DNA of 64,000 nucleotides from Euborellia annulipes (GCA_023213315.1 JAKCPI010031613.1:1-64000), one strand, 5' to 3'. Counted from the stretch's first letter, positions 24,366 to 35,716 are shown. Numbers and translations: made by a program. Notes: generated by a model not told the origin, from the sequence alone.

Positions 24366-24469
24366 CATTGGCACAACCAGCATTTGCTACTGGAGGTTGA
24401 TATTTTTCTTAAGAAATTTTTTTTTTTTAATATTAAAACTCTAACTCCCCCTCCCTGATTGTGCCACTG
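24366..24469. mobile_element. 104-bp hAT-type MITE
   Basis: Ends CATTGGCACAACCAG and, complemented, CAGTGGCACAATCAG. The flanking 8-mers share only TTAA, so the TSD has decayed. The related copy of this locus near 28860 reads straight through, consistent with an empty site. Confidence 0.5.
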
Positions 24470-24663
24470 TTAAGGGGCTACGGGAAGAAGTGGTTAAGCA
24501 TGTTTTTTCCGCTAAGATGGCATTGTGTGTCATTAAAAGTATGCCCAAATATTAAGTAATTCAAAAATTTGCCAAGAGATGTCAAAATGGTAGCTAATAA
24601 TATTTAACGCATTTGGTAGATTTTCATTGACCTTTTAATAATAAATCCTTTATAAATGTTATT

Positions 24664-24937
24664 TTTTTTTTTTTTTTTTAAAACATTCACACTTTTTTCT
24701 CATTCACACTCACACTCACACACACATTCATACAGTCTTTTCGGCAACTCAGGCCATATAAGACTTTTTACGATATCCGTTATTAATAAATATACATATA
24801 TGGGGTCCAGGCATTCTTATTTAAGCCATTTGGTATCCAATTGGCTTAAATAAAATCATCGGACTGCCTGGGGTCCGAACCCGCGACGTTTGGTATATGA
24901 GGTTAGCACGCTAACCTCTACGCCATGCCCCGAGGGC
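24664..24937 (-). mobile_element. tRNA-derived SINE, family S1, with 12-bp TSD
   Basis: Minus-sense S1 flanked by a perfect 12-bp duplication ATAAATGTTATT (24652-24663 and 24938-24949). The paralogous locus near 29025 carries a single ATAAATGTTATT with no SINE, an empty site. The head retains GTTAGCGTGCTAACC and GGTTCGGACCCC. Confidence 0.9.
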
Positions 24938-25134
24938 ATAAATGTTATTATATATTATGTATCTTTTATAAAAGCATAAAAATATATAAATATAGGTCAG
25001 ATATAGGCCATTTGGTGATCGTCTGTTAGACTAGGCTGCCATCTATTGCAAGAATGCTTAACTAATTTGACAGTTGAATTTTAAATAAATCATCTAAGCT
25101 TATTTTAAAAATTTCTTAATAAATATGTGATTAA

Positions 25135-25715
25135 TAGAGACCGGATTTTAAGCAAATGCTTATTGCTGAATTTTATAAGCAACCATTAGATATTTAATTT
25201 CTATACGAATTAGGAAAAACTAAGTGCATTGAGATTGCATTTTTTATGCTTTTTTTGCTTTTTTTTGAGTTTTCATGCTTTTTTTCCCTTTCGTGCTTAT
25301 TTGAACTTATTTTACGAATATTTATAATTTTTTTTTTTTTTTTATTAAAAAACACACTTTTTTCCCATTCACACACGCATACACCAGGGACGTGTATAAG
25401 GGGAGGGGGGAGGGCCCCCCAAAAAAAAAATTTCAAAAGCCCCCAGTGCGAAAAATTATAGCATTGTAAAAAAAATTTTTCCGCAGGGTGAAAAAAATTT
25501 GGTTCCGCAAAAACAAAATTTTTCGCAGGGCGGGGCGGAATAAATTTAGTTTCTTTAAAAAAAAAAATTTGTATACGCCATTGGTATGAGTAAAAATTGC
25601 TTATGAGATGCTTTTTTTCAACTTTTATGCTTATTTAACAACTTTTTATTCAAGTTTTTTATGCTTTTTTAAGCACTTATTTTCCATTTTTTTATGCTTT
25701 TTTGTCCGGTCTCTA
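25135..25715. mobile_element. 581-bp hAT MITE with perfect 8-bp TSD
   Basis: The ends TAGAGACCGG and CCGGTCTCTA are exact complements, flanked by a perfect GTGATTAA at 25127-25134 and 25716-25723. The paralog near 38330 has one GTGATTAA and no insert. The interior repeats ATGCTTTTTT-like subterminal motifs. The ends resemble those of the larger hAT at 58886 (TAGAGCCCGG), suggesting a related mobilising transposase. An S1-like CA-rich scrap and a C/G-run segment (25384-25575) lie inside. Confidence 0.9.
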
Positions 25716-25985
25716 GTGATTAATAATAACACTAAATTCATTTTTAAATTTAAAAAAAAAATACAGATTATTGAGACTGATTGTTTTTTTGTATTTGCTT
25801 GATAACAAAAAAATTAAATATGATAATTTTTTAATAAGTCATTAAAAAAATTATAGCTCGATGTCCCAATAATCTCTTATGAATTTAATTCATTTAAAAA
25901 AAAAAACCGCATTGAAAAATTCCTTATAATATTCTAGTTTTTTTAAAAGTACGTTTAGACGTCGCTCTTGAACCCCCTTAAACTC

Positions 25986-26754
25986 TCTATATTTATAAAA
26001 TTCTATTTTGATTTCTCCCATTAAATTATATATTTTTTTTATTTTCTCATCTCTCAACAAAGTTTTTAATTAACTCCAATTACAGAGAGACTGTGGAGGC
26101 AATGTTTGAGAATTTTCACGGCAAGTGGGATTTGAACCCGAGTTGTATAGCAATTCTAGATTAGTAATCCGCGATTAGTAATTGCTGCTGATCTATATAT
26201 TTTTTGCTTACCAACTTTCATAAGAAAAATATATTCCCTTGGATCGAATTATTGCTATTAGAATAAGCGAGGACTGACAAACTTTTATATAATAATATTG
26301 ATTGATTTTAATATAATAATAAAAATTATTCTTTATTTAAATTAATTGGATACCATATGACTACGGTAGATCCCAATATACAGTACCTATATCGTGATTC
26401 ATAATTAATATTAAGTATCTTTTATAGTCTAAATGGCCTAAGATGCTGAAGATGACTTAAAATTCTATTATAAGCCTAGTTAAATAAAAATTAATTTTTT
26501 CTTTAAATTTCCTGCTGCTTTATATAAGCCATGGCGTCCACTTTAATTTAATTAAATAATCTTTAATTCTCGCTAATTAATTTAAATGCTCAATCATATA
26601 TATTAATTCTTTTAATGAGACTTTAATTATAATTGTATTAGAGTAAATTTTACTTTCTCTTAATAATTTTAGAATTTTGTGATTAAAGTTTTCACATTGT
26701 GGGATTATTTCATTGTATGAAAGCTGAAAGATATGACCGAGCTTGGCCTGTCGG
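25986..26754. other. AT-rich DNA with a tRNA-like SINE head at 26100-26190
   Basis: In minus sense, 26100-26190 contains GGGTTCAAATCCCACTTGCC, a good box B, but no complete tRNA cloverleaf. A SINE tail motif (GTCTAAATGGCCTAAGATGC) appears in plus sense at 26428-26447. Nothing else was recognised. Confidence 0.5.
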
Positions 26755-27829
26755 TAGGGATACGGTATCGAAAAAAAGTATCGATACTTGTACTTGGTAT
26801 CGTATCGAAAGGAAAGTATCGATACCAAAAAGTATCGGATGAAAAGTATCGATACCACCAAGTATCGAGTATTTTTTAAAGTAGGAGTATTTTTCCTCTT
26901 TTTTCAAGTTTTTTCGTCATCTCCTGACGTCGGCCTATCCTGACGTCTTTCAAAGGGCCCAACGGAAGATCAATGGGGTATACTGGTGTGCCATTTTCCT
27001 CAAAGTAATCAGCACCAGGAGGACGGGGCTTTCTCAACCAAAATACGGATTTCGCCAAAATAAAAGTCTGTCCATTTTCACTGGTCGACAAAAATGAACT
27101 CTTTTTCTTTCTCAAGAATAAAGATATAGATATAGAAATATTTTTCATAAATTCAAACATCATTTCAGTTTTTCCCCATTAGGCTCAGTTTTAGAGATAT
27201 ATAGAAAAATATTTTAATAGAAAAAAGTGCTCTAAACGGCTGATGGAAAAATTCTAACTACATATCTGAATTCAAGTATCAAATTTTCCATTATTAATAA
27301 ATAATTATTAGGAATATGATGGAATAAAGTCTATCCCACAAATATCGACCATCTGTTATATATCAACTTACTATTTATATCGAGAGAAATAAGAATATGA
27401 GATATTTTTTGGCAGAATCGCAATTAAAATATTTATATAAGCGAGTGCGTACTGTGGTCCAGTAGTAGGGCATGTTGAGCGTAAATCGACAGATCCGTGG
27501 TGCGACTCCCGGCGGTACCTACATTTTTCGCTTATTTAAATTAATAAATACTTGGTTATATGTTTTTCATAATTACCTCATGAACCAACACATGATATAT
27601 ATAATTCTTTATTTATTTATATAACGTTTAAAGTCTGTCTATATGGCCTAAGATGCCGAAAAAACTAAAAAAAAAAAATGATATTTAAATGAGTACTTTT
27701 CATTCGATAACGGCAATCAAGTACTCATATGAGTAAAGTATCGAAAGAAAAGTATCGAGTAAAAAAAGTACTAGTATCGAAACAAAAGTATCGATACCAG
27801 GAAGTATCGAGTATTTTTTCGTGTCCCTA
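26755..27829. mobile_element. 1.08-kb hAT element with AGTATCGATAC repeats
   Basis: Ends TAGGGATACGG and, complemented, TAGGGACACGA. They are flanked by a perfect 8-bp TSD CCTGTCGG (26747-26754, 27830-27837). Both subterminal regions carry clustered copies of AGTATCGATACC-like motifs, probably transposase-binding sites. No transposase frame survives; a 95-codon minus-strand frame at 26876-27163 matches nothing recognised. An S3 SINE is nested at 27440-27680. Confidence 0.9.
27440..27680 (+). mobile_element. tRNA-derived SINE, family S3
   Basis: A tRNA-like head (TGGTCCAGTAGTAGGGCA, box-B-like GGTGCGACTCCC) is followed by a body with TTTTTCGCTTATTTAAATT. The 3' motif GTCTATATGGCCTAAGATGC leads into GAAAAAAC and an A tail. 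That 3' motif is shared with families S1 and S2. Confidence 0.7.
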
Positions 27830-27837
27830 CCTGTCGG

Positions 27838-28433
27838 AGACAACATCATTGGAGAGGGAAAATAAGGGTCGCCGACCCCGCACCGCGCGAATAATAAGGG
27901 CGAGGACAGAAGAAGTTTAAAGCCGAGAGACAAAGTTTAGTGAACAACCTTGCCCAGTATGCCAGTATTCGGGTGTTGAAAAAATGATCGTCCGGGGTTC
28001 CTTTCCCGTCCCATACGGGCAAAATTTATTTCAATGAATTGGCAAGCAAACATTTGAAATAAAAAGGGATGGCGTCTAAACGGCCTTAAAACAAATTAAC
28101 AATTTTTTTAAACAAACGTAAAGCAAAAGATACAAAATATTATATATCATTTTACTCGGGTAAAAGTCTAGTTTGTGAATATATAAAAAAAAAAAAAAAA
28201 AAAAAATAGCCAGCTCCCTATAGAGCCCCCACTAATGGTCCGATGTTTATTTACGAAGAGCTTTTCAGTTCTTGGCCTTTACTTCTTAGTTTATGTATGC
28301 AAAATTTCAAAATTCTTGAGTAATTTACAACTCTTTTTTTTTGAACAAATTTTCATCTATATACATAAGGTGAAAACATAATATCTGACGAAAAAGTGTA
28401 CATAGTGGATTGCAGACAAAATGGTTTTTAAAT
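27838..28433. other. GC-richer flank, then S2 SINE fragment and AT-rich DNA
   Basis: 27838-27955 is a CpG-containing stretch (GGTCGCCGACCCCGCACC) with no recognised function. 27955-28105 is a plus-sense S2 SINE fragment (GGGGTTCCTTTCCCGTCCC, then AAAATTTATTTCAATGAATT, then GGCGTCTAAACGGCC). The rest is AT-rich with poly-A at 28185-28206. Confidence 0.5.
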
Positions 28434-28545
28434 AAAAAAACACTTTTTTCTCATTTCACACTCACACACACATTCACATAGTCTTTTCGGCAACTCAGCG
28501 AGGTAAGGACGTTAAACCCCTACACCAAGCCAGAAGGCATTTGAT
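28434..28545 (-). mobile_element. S1 SINE with internal deletion
   Basis: Retains the T/CA-rich end (CACTTTTTTCTCATTTCACA), TTTTCGGCAACTCAG and part of the head (ACACCAAGCCAGAAGG). The body and box B are lost. Confidence 0.6.
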
Positions 28546-28859
28546 TTTTTAAATCATAATATTTGACATATGACAACTTCCTATCGTTTTTGACGTTCAA
28601 CTACAATTCGACTTGCCTTATTGTCATTCTCATTGTTGTGGATTTCTTCATTATTTACATACTTTTCTTTATTTCATGATTCTTTATTCATTATTACCCG
28701 ATTTTCCCTCCTTCCCAGGGGCTCTAGTGTTGGTCTTTATTTCTTAGTTTATGTATAAAAAATTTCCTTGCCTACTTCTTCCTGGTAGTCAGTTCAATTT
28801 CGATTCTTTTTTTTATGATCACCTTCGATTGGTGTGCAAAGAAAAAAAGAATGTTTGTT

Positions 28860-29195
28860 AAGTGGAATAGGACTGAACCTGTTACGCATGTTTTTGCCGA
28901 TAAGATGGCGTTATGTGTCTTAAAACACCTATTACGAAAATTTGCCAAGAGATGTCAGAATGGTAGCTAATAATATTTAATGCATTTGGTAGATTTTCAT
29001 TGATCTTTTGACAATGAATACTTTATAAATGTTATTATTTATACATTATATAAAAGCATAAAAATATATATAAATATAATATAGGCCAGATATAGGCTAA
29101 CATAGGAAACTGATAATGCCGGCTGTTAGACTAGCCTGTCATTTTTTACAAGCTTTCTAAACTATTTTACAGTTTAAAAACTATTTATTTTAATT
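28860..29195 (+). repeat. low-copy duplicated unit, copy 2, left part
   Basis: Matches 24475-25090 without the SINE and the small MITE. Its continuation lies at 38233-38560. The ~9 kb between is a nest of insertions, so this copy records the ancestral empty sites for elements inserted in copy 1. Confidence 0.75.
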
Positions 29196-29497
29196 GGAAA
29201 CAGGAACGGGAGGGAGCCTTCCCGAGAACAGCAGCCAGGATAAATAAAAAACTATATTTCGTTGCCGACGTTTCATCATTTGTTATTTGAATGTCGTGCC
29301 AGAAAAAATCGCTTTGCGATAGTTTTTCGTTATTGTACATACCAACGAACGCATACGAATACATGTAAACATGAAATTAATTTTTAAGTACCGATTAACC
29401 TGTACTAAATTTTGACAATTTTGCTTGCCCTGAGGATGGGTGCGAATTGCACCCGAAACGTCGGCAAGGAAATATAGAGTTTTTTAATTATCCTGGC
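29196..29497. mobile_element. Penelope-like foldback bearing a hammerhead motif
   Basis: Two inverted arms share a GAAACGTCGGCAA block, an AAATATAG..TTTTTTA stretch and TTATCCTGGC. In the minus-sense left arm (29196-29290) this continues into TGCTGTTCTCGGGAAGGCTC. In the right arm the continuation is displaced to 37897-37955 by the hAT inserted at ATCCTGGC. The right arm has a full hammerhead-like motif; the left has lost its 5' half. Assignment to Penelope-like retroelements rests on the known association of tiny hammerheads with that group, not on any reverse transcriptase seen here. Confidence 0.6.
29424..29468 (+). ncRNA. miniature type I hammerhead ribozyme motif
   Basis: Stem I CTTGCC (29424-29429) pairs perfectly with GGCAAG (29463-29468). 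The core CTGAGGA (29430-29436) fits CUGANGA. After one extra base, stem II GGGTGC (29438-29443) pairs perfectly with GCACCC (29449-29454) over a 5-nt loop. GAAA follows at 29455-29458, then CGUC with cleavage expected after C29462. Stem III is reduced to ACGU, which is self-complementary and has no loop. Such forms are known from Penelope-like elements to act as dimers. One nucleotide between A9 and stem II is unusual but has a viroid precedent. Activity is untested. Confidence 0.75.
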
Positions 29498-29702
29498 CAG
29501 TGGCGTAGTGAGCTTAACTCGCGCCCGGGGCATAATACCTTTTTAGCGCCCCCCCCTCCATTCGACAACCATATAATATTATATGTAAAATATACAAAAT
29601 TATTATGGAGGCGGTTTAACTCGCCGACGGCAAAATCTCCCCTAAAACAAACTCGCCAAAAATCCGGAAAGTTCCACAATAAAATAACGTGGTATTTTTA
29701 AA

Positions 29703-29765
29703 AATCTGGTGTCGACATACGTATATATAGTTTCCGTCTATATATTAGAAGATGAAATGAAATTT
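29703..29765 (+). mobile_element. family B fragment, variant shared with 37558-37806
   Basis: A shortened B head (AAAAATCTGGTGTCGACATA) carries the derived text CATACGTATATAT and ATATTAGAAGATG. This is otherwise found only in the inverted B copy at 37558-37806. Family A copy 2 is inserted into it. Confidence 0.7.
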
Positions 29766-32008
29766 ATCTCAGCCAAAAACATCGGAGATGCAAAAAGGGG
29801 CGCCTCGCATTATTTTTGCCTAGCGTCGAGGTGAAATCAAAAAAATGCGCCTCGCTTTTCTGATTTATATAAAAGCGAGGAAATATTTTCACTTAAATAA
29901 AACCCCTACAGAATTTTATTTGTTTCATATATCCTCGCTTTTATATAAATCAGAAAAGCGAGGCGCATTTTTTTGATTTCACCTCGACGCTGGGTAAAAA
30001 TAATGCGAGGCGCCCCTTTTTGCATCTCCGATGTTTTTGGCTGAGATTTCACTTCTTTTTGTGAAATATTACATGAAAATATTATTTATTAATTTTTGTT
30101 TATTAAATATTAAGTTATCCCATGAATAGATCTTTTAATATGCATTCCAAACAGTAAAAATTAAATACATCGTTTGGTATCCATTCGAAATGATAAACAT
30201 AGGATTTCACCAAATTTTATAAAATTTTAGGATTTTTATTTTTGTTATGTTGGTAGAATGTAAATACATCGTTTGGTATTCATTCAAAACGATAAACATA
30301 GGATTTCCCTAAATTTTATAAAATTTTAGGTTTTTTATTTTTGTTATGTTGGTAGAATGTAAATACATCGTTTGGTATCCATTCGAAACGATAAACATAG
30401 GATTTCACCAAATTTTATAAAATTTTAGGATTTTTATTTTTGTTATGTTGGTAGAATGTAAATACATCGTTTGGTATCCATTCAAAACGATAAACATAGG
30501 ATTTCCCTAAATTTTATAAAATTTTAGGTTTTTTATTTTTGTTATGTTGGTAGAATGTAAATACATCGTTTGGTATTCATTCGAAACGATAAACATAGGA
30601 TTTCACCAAATTTTATAAAATTTTAGGTTTTTTATTTTTGTTATGTTGGTAGAATGTAAATACATAGTTTGGTATCCATTCGAAGCGATAAACATAGAAT
30701 TTCACCAAATTTTATAAAATTTTAGGTTTTTTAATTTTGTTATGTTGGTAGATTGTAAATACTTCGTTTGGTATTCATTCGAAACGATAAACATAGGATT
30801 TCCCTAAATTTTATAAAATTTTAGGTTTTTTATTTTTGTTATGTTGGTAGAATGTAAATACATCGTTTGGTATCCATTGGAAACGATAAACATAGGATTT
30901 CACCAAATTTTATAAAATTTTAGGTTTTTTATTTTTGTTATGTTGGTAGAATGTAAATACATCGTTTGGTATTCATTCGAAACGATAAACATAGGATTTC
31001 ACCAAATTTTATAAAATTTTAGGTTTTTTATTTTTGTTATGTTGGTAGAATGTAAATACATCGTTTGGTATCCATTGGAAACGATAAACATAGGATTTCC
31101 CTAAATTTTATAAAATTTTAGGTTTTTTATTTTTGTTATGTTGGTAGAATGTAAATACATCGTTTGGTATTCATTCGAAACGATAAACATAGGATTTCAC
31201 CAAATTTTATAAAATTTTAGGTTTTTTATTTTTGTTATGTTGGTAGAATGTAAATACATCGTTTGGTATCCATTGGAAACGATAAACATAGGATTTCCCT
31301 AAATTTTATAAAATTTTAGGTTTTTTATTTTTGTTATGTTGGTAGAATGTAAATACATCGTTTGGTATCCATTCGAAGCGATAAACATAGGATTTCACCA
31401 AATTTTATAAAATTTTAGGTTTTTTATTTTTGTTATGTTGGTAGATTGTAAATACTTCGTTTGGTATTCATTCGAAACGATAAACATAGGATTTCACCAA
31501 ATTTTATAAAATTTTGGGTTTTTTATTTTTGTTATGTTGGTAGAATGTAAATACATCGTTTGGTATCCATTGGAAACGATAAACATAGGAGTTCCCTAAA
31601 TTTTATAAAATTTTAGGTTTTTTATTTATTTTATGTTGGTAGCACTCCTTATCACGTTAATCTATTTCTATCTGAATGGATCTATCTAAAATATTTTTGT
31701 TCCATTAGGGATGAAAATTACTAATACTAATATATATGTTCCTAGATGACGTCATCAGGGAGCAAAATAGTTAGAATTGTCTTTTGGCCATGTTAAAGAT
31801 AGGACAAATTTGAAATTTTGAATACCTCTCAAAAAGTCACTTTTGATCCAAAATGAAATTTTATATCAAAGGTATCGGGTTTTTGATAGTATCTATTTGT
31901 ATTTTAAATTTCATCCAAATCGGTCCAGCAGGGAAACCTGTAGCTTTGTCTAAAAATTTGAAAATTGAAGAAAAGAATGAAAAAAGAAAAAAAAAAAGAA
32001 AAAAAAAG

Positions 32009-32051
<43 letters not shown>

Positions 32052-32181
32052 AAAAATAAGAGACTAACTTTTGACCTTCCGAAATCGGCAAAATCTCAAC
32101 TTTGAGCCTCTGCCATTCTTTTTGGGACTGGAATTTTTTTTTGAATTCGTGCTCAAAATAATCCTTATTTATTCTAGTTTA
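29766..32181 (+). mobile_element. repeat family A copy 2, 3' truncated
   Basis: Palindromic head at 29766-30048, about 15 tandem ~99-bp units to about 31640, and the conserved body with a long A tract. It stops at TATTCTAGTTTA, where copy 3 begins. The last ~280 bp and terminal hairpin are absent and are not found beyond copy 3. A unit variant with TTTCCCTAAATTT is frequent here and rarer in copy 1. Confidence 0.8.
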
Positions 32182-35150
32182 ATCTCAGCCAAAAACATCG
32201 GAGATGCAAAAAGGGGCGCCTCGCATTATTTTTGCCCAGCGTCGAGGTGAAATCAAAAAATCTGGTGTGACTGGCGCACAGCACACAACTTTCTCTTACC
32301 CTTCGGTAAGAGAAAGTTGCGCACTGTGCTGGTCACACCAGATTTTTTGTGTCGAGATATATTTAGTTTCCCATAGCACCTTAGTTTCAAACTTGCATTT
32401 TAAATGTTGACTGCTTGAAATAAACTATGGTTATTTTTCAAAATTTTAATCTCATATTTGGACATTTTATACACAATATAGAATCGTAAATAAATACAAA
32501 ATTTCATAAGAATTGGAAAAAAAAAATTTTAAATGCGTAAAAAGTTCCAAAGGGGACCCCCTTTTGAATCGAAATTAACATACAAATCCCTATAGGAAAT
32601 TAACATTGTTTCTATGCGAAGATAAGGTGGAAAGGGAATTTAAAAAGAGTAGAGACAGGCGATAATGTTTGCAAGTGAGAGAGAGACATATATGTTTTCT
32701 TTGAAACAATTAAAGACACAAATAAATTTAAAAAAAATGGGAATTTAAATAATAATTGATTTTTAATCTAATAAAAAGAAAAAGATTTAAATTCCGTTAC
32801 CATGGCAACCATTTCTATCTTTCCTATGAAGAACAAGAGTAAAGTGGTCTTCAGAAGATTTCAACGGCAAAATGAGAATATACATTTTAAAGAGCATCTA
32901 AAAAATAATTGATTTTTGAATTTTAAAAAAAATCCTTGGAGGGAATTTTGAGAAAATCGAAAAAAAACTGAAAAAGTACATCAGTAAAGTACTAGTACTT
33001 TTTGGCCGATTTTGTTCAAAAGCTTATTTTGAGATTCTTCAAAGGTACTTAAGTTAAATATAAAATTTCAACCCGGTAGCTCAACTCCTTCATGCTAAAA
33101 AAATGGTTCCACACATACAGACACACACACACACATACATACACACAGACCAATTTGCGGGACCCACTTTTTTGGACTCAGGGGACCTCAAAACATGTAT
33201 ATCCATCAAAATCTCGACATCGAATTTTTGACATGATCGCAATACTTTCTCTCCTATATATTTCATATATAGGGTACGAGAAAAGTAAAAAATGCGCCTC
33301 GCTTTTCTGATTTATATAAAAGCGAGGAAATATTTTCACTTAAATAAAACCCCTACAGAATTTTATTTGTTTCATATATCCTCGCTTTTATATAAATCAG
33401 AAAAGCGAGGCGCATTTTTTTGATTTCACCTCGACGCTGGGCAAAAATAATGCGAGGCGCCCCTTTTTGCATCTCTGATGTTTTTGGCTGAGATTTCACT
33501 TCTTTTTGTGAAATATTGCATTTAAATATTATTTAATAATTTTTGTTTATTAAATATTAAGTTATCCCATGAATAGATATTTTAATATGCATGCCAAACA
33601 GTAAAAAATAAATACATCATTTGGTATTAATTCAAAACGATAAACATAGGATTTCACCAAATTTTATAAAATTTTAAGTTTTTTATATTTGTTATGTTGG
33701 TAAAATGTAAATACATCGTTTGATATCTATTCAAAACGATAAACATAGGATTTCTCCAAATTTTATAAAATTTTAGGTTTTTTATTTTTGTTATGTTGGT
33801 AGAATGTAAATACATCATTTGGTATTAATTCAAAACGATAAACATACGATTTCCCTAAATTTTATAAAATTTTAGGATTTTTATTTTTGTTATGTTAGTA
33901 GGATGTAAATACATCGTTTGGTATCTATTCAAAACGATAAACATAGGATTTCACCAAATTTTATAAAATTTTAGGTTTTTTATTTTTTTATGTTGGTAGA
34001 ATGTAAATACATCGTTTGGTATCCATTCAAAACGATAAACATAGGATTTCACCAAATTTTATAAAATTTTAGGATTTTTATTTTTGTTATGTTGGTAGAA
34101 TGTAAATACATCGTTTAGTATCCATTCAAAACGATAAACATAGGATTTCACCAAATTTTATAAAATTTTAGGTTTTTTATTTTTGTTATGTTGGTAGAAT
34201 GTAATGTTTGGTATTCATTCGAAACGATAAACATAGGATTTCACCAAATTTTATAAAATTTTAGGTTTTTTATTTTTGTTATGTTGGTAGAATGTAAATA
34301 CTTCGTTTGGTATTCATTCGAAACGATAAACATAGGATTTCACCAAATTTTATAAAATTTTAGGTTTTTTATTTTTGTTATGTTGGTAGCACTCCTTCTT
34401 ATCACGTTAATCTATTTCTATCTGAATGGATCTATCCTAAAAAATTTTTGTTCCATTAGGGATGAAAATTACTAATAATAATATATATGTTCCTAGATGA
34501 CGTCATCAGGGAGCAAAATAGTTAGAATTGTCTTTTCGCCATGTTAAAGATAGGACAAATTTGAAATTTTGAATACCTCTCAAAAAGTCACTTTTGATCC
34601 AAAATGAAATTTTATATCAAAGGTATCGGGTTTTTGATAGTATCTATTTGTATTTTAAATTTCATCCTAATCGGTCCAGCAGGGAAACCTGTAGCTTTGT
34701 CTAAAAATTTGAAAATTGAAGAAAAGAATGAAAAAAAAAAAAAAAGGAAAAATAAGAGACTAACTTTTGACCTTCCGAAATCGGCAAAATCTCAACTTTG
34801 AGCCTCTGCCATTCTTTTTGGCACTGGAATTTTTTTTGAATTCGTGCTCAAAATAATCCTTATTTATTCTAGTTTAATATAAAAAAAATTTGGCTCCGAT
34901 ATCTTAAAACCTTTTTGAGATATTCGCCCAGAAAGAGAAAAGTTTCTCAAAAAAATTTTTTCACGTCCCTATCTTTTATTAAGGATTTAAAATCATTCTT
35001 GATAATATAGTCTAGGGACGACTCGTCCATCTAAATGCAATGGGCCATTGACATCTATTGGAATGTCAACTAAATGGTAGTATTAAGAGTTTCTTTGCTT
35101 TCTCTTGCTTTTTACTTGCTCGGCGACGAGTCGCTCCCGCGACTCTTGAT
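32182..35150 (+). mobile_element. repeat family A copy 3, interrupted by family B
   Basis: Begins with ATCTCAGCC directly abutting the truncated copy 2. Its palindromic head is split by a B element (32261-33286). Then come the rest of the head, about 8 tandem units (33595-34390), the body, and the terminal hairpin ending at 35150. The body is almost identical to that of inverted copy 4, including an identical 65-codon chance frame. Confidence 0.8.
32261..33286 (+). mobile_element. family B copy inserted in family A head
   Basis: Starts with TCTGGTGTGACTGGCGCAC and ends near GGTACGAGAAAAGT, inserted into the A7 run of the family A palindrome with an A-run on both sides. It is longer than other B copies because of ~430 bp of unrelated AT-rich sequence at about 32361-32790, itself probably an insertion or an older allele. 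Confidence 0.85.
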
Positions 35151-35445
35151 AAGCAGGGCTCGGGCTCTCGGCCTTAGTCTAAAGGCTAGAGTGCTGGCCT
35201 TCTAAACCAAGGGTCAGGAGTTTGGATCCCAGGCAGTCCGATGATTTTACTTAAGCCATTTGGATTCCAAATGGCTTAATTAAGAATGCCTGAACCCCCA
35301 ATAGATATATATATTTAATAACGTTTATCGTAAAAGTCTTATATGGCCTAAGTGGCCGAAGCGACTGTGTGCATGTGTGTGTGACTGTGAGTGTGAATGA
35401 GGAAAAAGTGTGAGTGTTTTTTTTTTTATTAAAAAAAAAAATCTA
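35151..35445 (+). mobile_element. tRNA-derived SINE, family S1
   Basis: Plus-sense S1 immediately after the family A terminus. The head contains GGCTAGAGTGCTGGCC and AGGAGTTTGGATCCC (weakened box B). The body has GGCAGTCCGATGATTTTA and an inverted repeat around TTTGGATTCCAAATGG. The tail is GTCTTATATGGCCTAAGTGG, a TG-rich stretch and poly-T/A. Confidence 0.75.
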
Positions 35446-35495
35446 ATAAAACCTCAAATTATGCATTTAAAAAGGCCAAAATATGCATCAAAAAT

Positions 35496-35716
35496 ATTCT
35501 GTGTGTGTATGTGTTCAATTTTAAGCATGAAGGAATTGAGCTAGGAAGATGAAATTTTATATTTAAGTTAGGCGCCCCCCTAGGGCGTGAAAATAAGCTT
35601 TTAAACAAAATCGGCCAAAAACTACTAGTACTTTACTGATGTTAATTTTCTCAAAATTCGCTTCAACGATTTTGATTAAAATTTAAAAATCAATTAGTTT
35701 TTAGATGATATTTTAA
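35496..35716 (-). mobile_element. family B fragment between two family A copies
   Basis: Minus-sense B text from TGTGTTCAATTTTAAGCATG to TTTTTAGATGATATTTTAAA. Both B ends are missing. It abuts the hairpin end of inverted family A copy 4. Confidence 0.7.

Larger units (their letters stand above)
24470..25985 (+). repeat. low-copy duplicated unit, copy 1
   Basis: After removing an S1 SINE and a hAT MITE, ~630 bp of this interval matches, in the same orientation, 28860-29195 plus 38233-38560. Shared blocks include GCCAAGAGATGTCA, GGTAGCTAATAATATTTAA, AAAAGTACGTTTAGACG and the AATAAATCATCTAA region. It has no open frame and may be an old segmental duplication or an unrecognised transposon. Confidence 0.75.

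Noticed and set aside
25384..25575. Possible hAT MITE (CAGGGACGTGTATAAGG ... CGCCATTG)
   Set aside because: The ends are only loosely complementary and the flanking 8-mers do not match, so no insertion could be demonstrated.
26876..27163. 95-codon minus-strand frame inside the hAT at 26755
   Set aside because: No similarity to transposases or host proteins was recognised and there is no start or splice context; possibly captured sequence but unsupported.
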